Assembly (NCBI GenBank): GCA_025360395.1
Contig: JANYCH010000207.1
Coordinates: 1 to 18,319 of the forward strand
DNA: 18,319 nucleotides
Source: Cytophagales bacterium
GTDB taxonomy: Bacteria > Bacteroidota > Bacteroidia > Cytophagales > UBA9547
Direction: 5' to 3'
Below are positions 14,062 to 18,319 of the stretch, in pieces. Below the pieces are notes generated by a model. That model did not search any database. It was not told the DNA's origin and saw only the letters and a program-made list of their open reading frames with translations. The position numbers and the translations under genes are program-made. The stretch's first letter is position 1; the number at the start of each line of letters is the position of its first letter.

Positions 14062-15210
14062 ATGTCTTTGAAATCAGTATATATTATACAGACAGCCCGA
14101 TACTTTCCCAATTCGCCGGTAATGAACGAGGATATGGAGAAATATTTAGGGTATATTAACGGACAGGCTTCTAAAATGAAAGGAATTGTTCTCCGGAACA
14201 ATGGAATAAAAAAAAGATATTATGCCCTGAACAAAGAGGGAAAAGCCACCCATACCAATGCCCAAATGACTTCTCTGGCCATAAAGGAATTGGCAAAAAA
14301 CGCTGATATAAGCTTAAAAGATATTGAGTTAATAGCGTGTGGTACATCATCTCCTGACCAAATGATGCCTTCACATGGCGTAATGGTACATGGCTGGCTG
14401 CCAGATTCCGCTGCTTCAGAAGTGATAACTCCTTCAGGTAACTGTTGCGCAAGTGTGCATGCCCTCAAATATGCTTACCTGGCTATTAAAAGCGGTGAAG
14501 TAAATGCTGCTATTTGTACCGGCTCGGAAAGGTTTTCTAGTATTCTCAGGTCCGATCATTATGAGGATGAGATAGAAAAACTGGCCCAAATGGAAGCCAA
14601 TCCAAGGCTGGCATTTGAGAAAGATTTCCTAAGGTGGATGCTATCTGACGGTGCTTGCGCTTTACTTCTTGCTGACGCCCCTGGTAAATCCGGCTTAAGT
14701 TTAAAGATAGAATGGTTAGAAGGTGCTTCATATGCCCACATGGTGGAAACCTGTATGTATATGGGTGGAGAAAAAGATGAAAACGGGAACCTGAAAAGTT
14801 TTATGGAATATGACCAGCAGGAGTTACTGGATCAATCCATTTTCACCATAAAGCAAGATGTGAGATTGCTGGATGCCAATATTGTACCTTACGGATATAA
14901 AAAGCTTCGTACAGTTTTGGCAAAGAAAGGGCTTAACGTTAATGATTTCGACTATTTCCTGCCGCACTTATCAAGTGAATATTTCAGAGGGAAAATTGCT
15001 GATATTTTGAAGGAAAATGACATGGAAATCCCTCAGGAAAAATGGTTTACCAACCTTTCCTATACTGGCAATGTAGGTGCAGCTTCTCCTTTCCTGATGA
15101 TTGATGAAATGATGACTACCGGTTTACTTAAAAAAGGCGATAAATTGCTTTTGATGGTTCCAGAAAGTGCCCGGTTCTCTTATGTCTATGGTTCCTTCAC
15201 TGTTGTTTAA
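14062..15210 (+). CDS. darB: DarB, FabH-like ketosynthase of dialkylresorcinol synthesis
   Basis: This 382-residue ketoacyl-ACP synthase III-type enzyme has its active-site cysteine in SGNCCAS (C129, the second Cys). The histidine is in FLPHLSS (H302) and the asparagine in SYTGNVGAAS (N337), completing the C-H-N triad of the FabH/thiolase fold. It is longer than housekeeping FabH (about 320 residues), with extra sequence around 160-190 and 225-260. DarB enzymes condense a beta-ketoacyl thioester with an alpha,beta-unsaturated acyl thioester to a 1,3-cyclohexanedione, which DarA converts to a 2,5-dialkylresorcinol. Adjacency to darA makes this assignment much safer than sequence alone. No acyl carrier protein gene is in the window, although one is expected elsewhere in the cluster. 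Confidence 0.85.
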   Translation: MSLKSVYIIQTARYFPNSPVMNEDMEKYLGYINGQASKMKGIVLRNNGIKKRYYALNKEGKATHTNAQMTSLAIKELAKNADISLKDIELIACGTSSPDQMMPSHGVMVHGWLPDSAASEVITPSGNCCASVHALKYAYLAIKSGEVNAAICTGSERFSSILRSDHYEDEIEKLAQMEANPRLAFEKDFLRWMLSDGACALLLADAPGKSGLSLKIEWLEGASYAHMVETCMYMGGEKDENGNLKSFMEYDQQELLDQSIFTIKQDVRLLDANIVPYGYKKLRTVLAKKGLNVNDFDYFLPHLSSEYFRGKIADILKENDMEIPQEKWFTNLSYTGNVGAASPFLMIDEMMTTGLLKKGDKLLLMVPESARFSYVYGSFTVV

Positions 15211-15228
15211 GCATTTTACTAAACTCAA

Positions 15229-15627
15229 ATGAAAAAAGCAGAATTGCCTCAGGACCCCGGCAGCCTGAATAAGTACACTAAGGAGGTTTGCTATGTGGTT
15301 GATGAAACAGGAAATTACACAACAGGATTAAGTAGTGGCTGGGACATTAAAATTTCTGCTTTGGATGTCACCTGGAGTGATATTGATAATAAAACATCAG
15401 ATGCTATGCAGAAAGTAAAATCGGGAGAAGTAAGCCCGCTTTTTTATTATATGCAGCTTCGCGTGATGGACCTTGAAATTATGGCGGCCTACACTGGTTT
15501 CTGGCAATGGCAGATCAAAAGGCACTTTAAACCATCAGTATTCAAAAACCTCTCTGATAAAAAACTTCAAAAATATGCCAGTCTTTTTGAAATAAGCTTA
15601 GAAGAGCTTAAATCTTTTAACCAATGA
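15229..15627 (+). CDS. Conserved-looking small protein of unknown function in the dar operon
   Basis: This 132-residue cytosolic protein has no signal peptide or transmembrane segment. I do not recognise a domain. Its middle is unusually rich in aromatic residues: WDIKISALDVTWSDID (38-53), LFYYMQLRVMDLEIMAAYTGFWQWQIKRHFKP (71-102 region), and an amphipathic C-terminal helix ending SLEELKSFNQ. The gene starts 18 bases after darB and overlaps the BtrH-like gene by four bases (ATGA), so translational coupling is likely. It could be a small enzyme, a carrier-binding adaptor or a chaperone for a hydrophobic product. None of these is demonstrated. Confidence 0.8.
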   Translation: MKKAELPQDPGSLNKYTKEVCYVVDETGNYTTGLSSGWDIKISALDVTWSDIDNKTSDAMQKVKSGEVSPLFYYMQLRVMDLEIMAAYTGFWQWQIKRHFKPSVFKNLSDKKLQKYASLFEISLEELKSFNQ

Positions 15628-16637
15628 AAATAGACTTTAAGCATGTTCAATCCGCTCATTGCGAAAATGGAGTTACTACTAATTTATTAAGGCACAACGG
15701 TTTAGTTCAAATGACCGAACCGCTTGCTTTTGGAATAGGCTCTGGTATATTTTATATTTATATCCCCTTCCTCAAAATCAATGGCGGACCGGCTATTGCT
15801 TTCAGATCCATGCCGGGTAAGATTTTTAAACAAACCTGTAATTCACTTGGAATTGACATTATAAGGAAAACTTTCAGTTCAAAAGAGAAAGCCGGCCAGT
15901 TTCTGGATGACTGCCTTAAAGCCGATCAGCCTGCCGGTTGTCAGGTAGGTGTTTACTATCTTCCTTACTTTCCAAAAGAATACAGATTTCATTTTAATGC
16001 TCACAACCTTGTTGTGTTTGGAAAAGAAGATGGGAAATATTTGATAAGCGATCCTGTGATGGAAACTCCCACAGATTTAACTGAATATGAGCTGGAAAGG
16101 GTAAGGTTTGCCAAAGGGCCTCTGGCACCAAAAGGTCAGATCTATTTTCCTAAAGAGAAAAAAACAGTTTCGGCCGAGCAGCTCAAAATAGCGATCCAAA
16201 AAGGAATTAAAGGCAGCGTTCGCGACATGCTTTACATCCCCGGAAACATTGCAGGTGTAAAAGGCATAAAATATACCGGCCAAAAAATTAAAAAATGGAG
16301 AGATAAGCTGGGCGTACACAAAGCAGGCCTTTATCTGGCCCAGCTTGTTCGCATGCAGGAAGAAATCGGAACTGGCGGAGGAGGTTTCAGGTTTATTTAC
16401 GGTGCATTTTTACAACAGGCTCATCAATATGTTTTGAATGACGAACTTTTAGAAATTTCTCAAAAATTTACAACTTCCGGCGATATGTGGAGAAATGCCG
16501 CCATCCAGGCAGCAGCCATTTACAGGGGCAGAGCAACTGAACAGGCAGATTTTAACAATATGGGCGACCGTCTTTTCGAAATAAGTGAATTAGAGAAAGC
16601 TGCTTTTAAAGATTTATCTAAAATTAAGTGGCAGTAA
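15624..16637 (+). CDS. BtrH-like protein, putative acyltransferase
   Basis: This 337-residue protein has the N-terminal BtrH-type domain (about 8-150): HCENGVTTNLL with H12 and C13, AFGIGSGIFYIY (35-46), and GVYYLPYFP...FHFNAHNLVVFG...YLISDP. C13, H127 and D143 could form a Cys-His-Asp catalytic triad of the papain-like fold. That triad is my inference. BtrH in butirosin biosynthesis moves an acyl group from a carrier protein to an amine. The C-terminal half (about 170-337) is helical, of the type often annotated as DUF4872. The gene overlaps both neighbours (four bases upstream, ten downstream). In this operon it may transfer an acyl group to or from the dialkylresorcinol pathway. One attractive possibility is the ester linkage of flexirubrin. 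Confidence 0.72.
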   Translation: MKIDFKHVQSAHCENGVTTNLLRHNGLVQMTEPLAFGIGSGIFYIYIPFLKINGGPAIAFRSMPGKIFKQTCNSLGIDIIRKTFSSKEKAGQFLDDCLKADQPAGCQVGVYYLPYFPKEYRFHFNAHNLVVFGKEDGKYLISDPVMETPTDLTEYELERVRFAKGPLAPKGQIYFPKEKKTVSAEQLKIAIQKGIKGSVRDMLYIPGNIAGVKGIKYTGQKIKKWRDKLGVHKAGLYLAQLVRMQEEIGTGGGGFRFIYGAFLQQAHQYVLNDELLEISQKFTTSGDMWRNAAIQAAAIYRGRATEQADFNNMGDRLFEISELEKAAFKDLSKIKWQ

Positions 16638-17383
16638 CACCTGCCATACATATCGAAAACCTTCATTTCCATTACGAAAAAGAAGCAGCAACTTTTTTAA
16701 AAGGCCTTTCACTTACAGTTTCCGAAAACGACAGGTTTGGTTTATTCGGACCAAATGGCGCAGGAAAATCCACCCTGATGAACCTGATGACCGGAATTTT
16801 AAAAGCGGACCAGGGAAGCATCAGGTTATTTGGTACCGACTTACAACAGGCCCATAAAAAGGCTGTGAAAAAAGTATTCGGATTTGTTCCTCAGGATTTC
16901 TCGTTTTACAATGAACTAAGTCCTGTAGAAAACCTTGAATTTTTTGGTGCCTGGTATGGACTCTCAAGAAAGCAAACCAAGCAGGTAACCGATGAATTGC
17001 TGGAAGTGATGAACCTTACAACTGTAAGGAATAAGTCAGTCGGACAATTTTCTGGCGGGATGAAGCGAAGAATTAACCTTGCAATTGGGGTAATGCACAA
17101 ACCACGGATCCTTTTTCTAGACGAACCGACTGTAGGAGTTGACGTACAAACACGGCATGCAATTATAGATTTTTTGCTTGAGTTGAACAGGAATGGCATG
17201 ACGCTGGTATACACCTCCCACCAGTTAAGTGAAGCAGAAAGTTTATGCGAAAACATCGCTCTCATGGACAACGGGAAGATTATTGCCCAAAACAAACTGA
17301 GTGTTTTATGTGAAGAATATAAAGAAGATGGCCTTGAAGGCTTGTTTTTACATTTAACCGGTAAGGCATACCGCGATATGTGA
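16628..17383 (+). CDS. ABC transporter ATP-binding protein
   Basis: This 251-residue ATPase starts at a GTG inside the end of the BtrH-like gene (10-base overlap). It shows Walker A GPNGAGKST (41-49), Q-loop Q89 in VPQDFSF, signature FSGGM (141-145), Walker B ILFLDEP (161-167) and the switch histidine H198 in TSHQL. The family is the CcmA/NatA/drug-exporter type that pairs with ABC-2 permeases. The next gene, starting at the TGATG junction, encodes such a permease, so the two should form one exporter in the inner membrane. Position in the dar operon suggests that it moves the pigment or a precursor outward, or that it assembles it in the envelope. The substrate is not proven. Confidence 0.88.
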   Translation: MAVTPAIHIENLHFHYEKEAATFLKGLSLTVSENDRFGLFGPNGAGKSTLMNLMTGILKADQGSIRLFGTDLQQAHKKAVKKVFGFVPQDFSFYNELSPVENLEFFGAWYGLSRKQTKQVTDELLEVMNLTTVRNKSVGQFSGGMKRRINLAIGVMHKPRILFLDEPTVGVDVQTRHAIIDFLLELNRNGMTLVYTSHQLSEAESLCENIALMDNGKIIAQNKLSVLCEEYKEDGLEGLFLHLTGKAYRDM

Positions 17384-18319
17384 TGTATAAACTCTACATC
17401 ACCATATTGAAAGACTTAAGGATCCTTATGCGGGACAAGGTAGGACTCTCCCTAATGTTTGTAATGCCGATTTTGCTGGTTTTAGTTATGACCTCTATTC
17501 AAAACAGCACTTTTGAATTGGTTAATAACAAGAAATTGTCAATCGTAGTTTGCAACCGTGATACTGCGCTAACCGGAAAGCAATTTGTACAGGCAATAGA
17601 CAATATGGGCATGTTCAAGGTTGAGTCTTTAGACAAGGGCAGTTCGAACGAGGAAATAAAGTCAAGAATGGAAAGTTCTGAAACCTTGATTGCATTGATA
17701 ATCCCATCAGATTTTTCCGTAAGAATTAAATCAAAAGCTTTAAAAATTGCCCAAAAGTCAATTGATGGACCTTCATCTAATTCTGAAACAGAGAAAAAAC
17801 ATGGCGATCTCTCTTCTTTAGCATTGTTCTACAATCCTGTTCTGGATGAGAATTTCAGAAGATCAGTGCAGGGAGCAATACAAAGTACACTTCAATTAAT
17901 TGAAGGCCGGGAAACAATCCAGACTTTATATACAGGTATTTTATCCAAACCTATGCCTTCAGACCTGGAATCAGATATTATTTCACCTTCATTGGATATT
18001 TCCCTGATTCCTGTTTCCAGAGATGGCAGCGGAAAAACACCAAATGCCACACAACACAACGTACCTGCCTGGACATTGTTTGCGATGTTCTTTATTGTTA
18101 TTTCACTTGGCAGCAGCATTGTCCGGGAAAAACAAAGTGGTAGTTTTATACGGTTAAAAACATTGCCTACAACCTATTTCGTTGCCATTATTTCAAAACA
18201 GCTGACTTATTTGATGGTGACAATGTTTCAGGTTTTTGTGATTTTTTCCTTGGGAATCTGGTTTTTTCCTTACCTGAATCTTCCGGTTTTATCCCTCCCT
18301 TCAGATCTCCTTGGTCTGG
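17383..18319 (+). CDS. ABC-2 type permease, truncated by the window end
   Basis: The ATG at 17383 overlaps the ATPase stop (TGATG), and the frame is open for 312 codons to the edge. The layout is typical of ABC-2 permeases of the NatB/YhhJ type. It has a short cytosolic N-terminus (MYKLYITILKDLRILMRDK), a first membrane helix (about 22-41), a long outside loop (about 42-225, with FYNPVLDENFR), and a second helix (LFAMFFIVISLGSSI). The cytosolic motif EKQSGSFIRLKTLP follows, then a third helix (MVTMFQVFVIFSLGIWFF). Further helices must lie beyond the window. It partners the preceding ATPase. Confidence 0.85.
   Translation, partial: MYKLYITILKDLRILMRDKVGLSLMFVMPILLVLVMTSIQNSTFELVNNKKLSIVVCNRDTALTGKQFVQAIDNMGMFKVESLDKGSSNEEIKSRMESSETLIALIIPSDFSVRIKSKALKIAQKSIDGPSSNSETEKKHGDLSSLALFYNPVLDENFRRSVQGAIQSTLQLIEGRETIQTLYTGILSKPMPSDLESDIISPSLDISLIPVSRDGSGKTPNATQHNVPAWTLFAMFFIVISLGSSIVREKQSGSFIRLKTLPTTYFVAIISKQLTYLMVTMFQVFVIFSLGIWFFPYLNLPVLSLPSDLLGL

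Noticed and set aside
16906..17295. 129-codon minus-strand frame inside the ABC ATPase gene
   Set aside because: It is antisense to a well-supported ATPase with all motifs, and its own translation shows no domain. It is a shadow frame.
1..18319. CRISPR arrays, tRNA or rRNA genes, insertion-sequence transposases, riboswitches
   Set aside because: None seen on either strand. There are no regularly spaced direct repeats, no cloverleaf-like segments, and no transposase or integrase reading frames.

Overview
The window looks like chromosomal DNA of a Bacteroidota bacterium (Cytophagia, Sphingobacteriia or Chitinophagia type). The evidence is AT-rich DNA, -7 promoter elements of the Bacteroidota form TAnnTTTG, two secreted proteins with type IX secretion (T9SS) C-terminal domains of type A and type B, a bifunctional HisB, a DUF2490 outer-membrane protein, and a DarA/DarB pair of the dialkylresorcinol/flexirubrin pigment pathway. 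No species can be named from the sequence.

Layout. (1) 1-410: a decayed, frameshifted reading frame on the minus strand and an intergenic repeat. (2) 411-3060: housekeeping metabolism: fabG and hisB on the minus strand, rpiB on the plus strand, separated by short dispersed repeats and an inverted repeat. (3) 3114-4293, minus strand: an orphan response regulator followed by a rhodanese-thioredoxin lipoprotein, perhaps one transcript. (4) 4394-5923: guaA, GMP synthase. (5) 5924-10633: an insertion-like segment with two secreted T9SS cargo genes. The first is split by a frameshift; the second is intact. This segment is bounded by the 3' end of guaA on one side and by a second, diverged and now nonsense-mutated copy of the last 22 guaA codons at 10634-10699 on the other. 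That is the architecture left by a genomic island integrated at the guaA 3' end. (6) 10702-12502, minus strand: a DUF2490 protein and an MtfA-like zinc peptidase. (7) 12611 to the end, plus strand: a tightly packed operon behind a good Bacteroidota promoter. It encodes a small exported protein, DarA, DarB (FabH-like ketosynthase), an unrecognised 132-residue protein, a BtrH-like putative acyltransferase, an ABC ATPase and an ABC-2 permease cut by the window edge.

How the genes work together. DarB and DarA are expected to condense two acyl chains and aromatise the ring to a 2,5-dialkylresorcinol, the phenolic half of flexirubrin pigments. The BtrH-like protein is a candidate for an acyl-transfer step and the ABC pair for moving the lipid product, but both roles are inferred from family and position. 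The parts most worth checking are the duplicated guaA end and the uncharacterised members of the dar operon.
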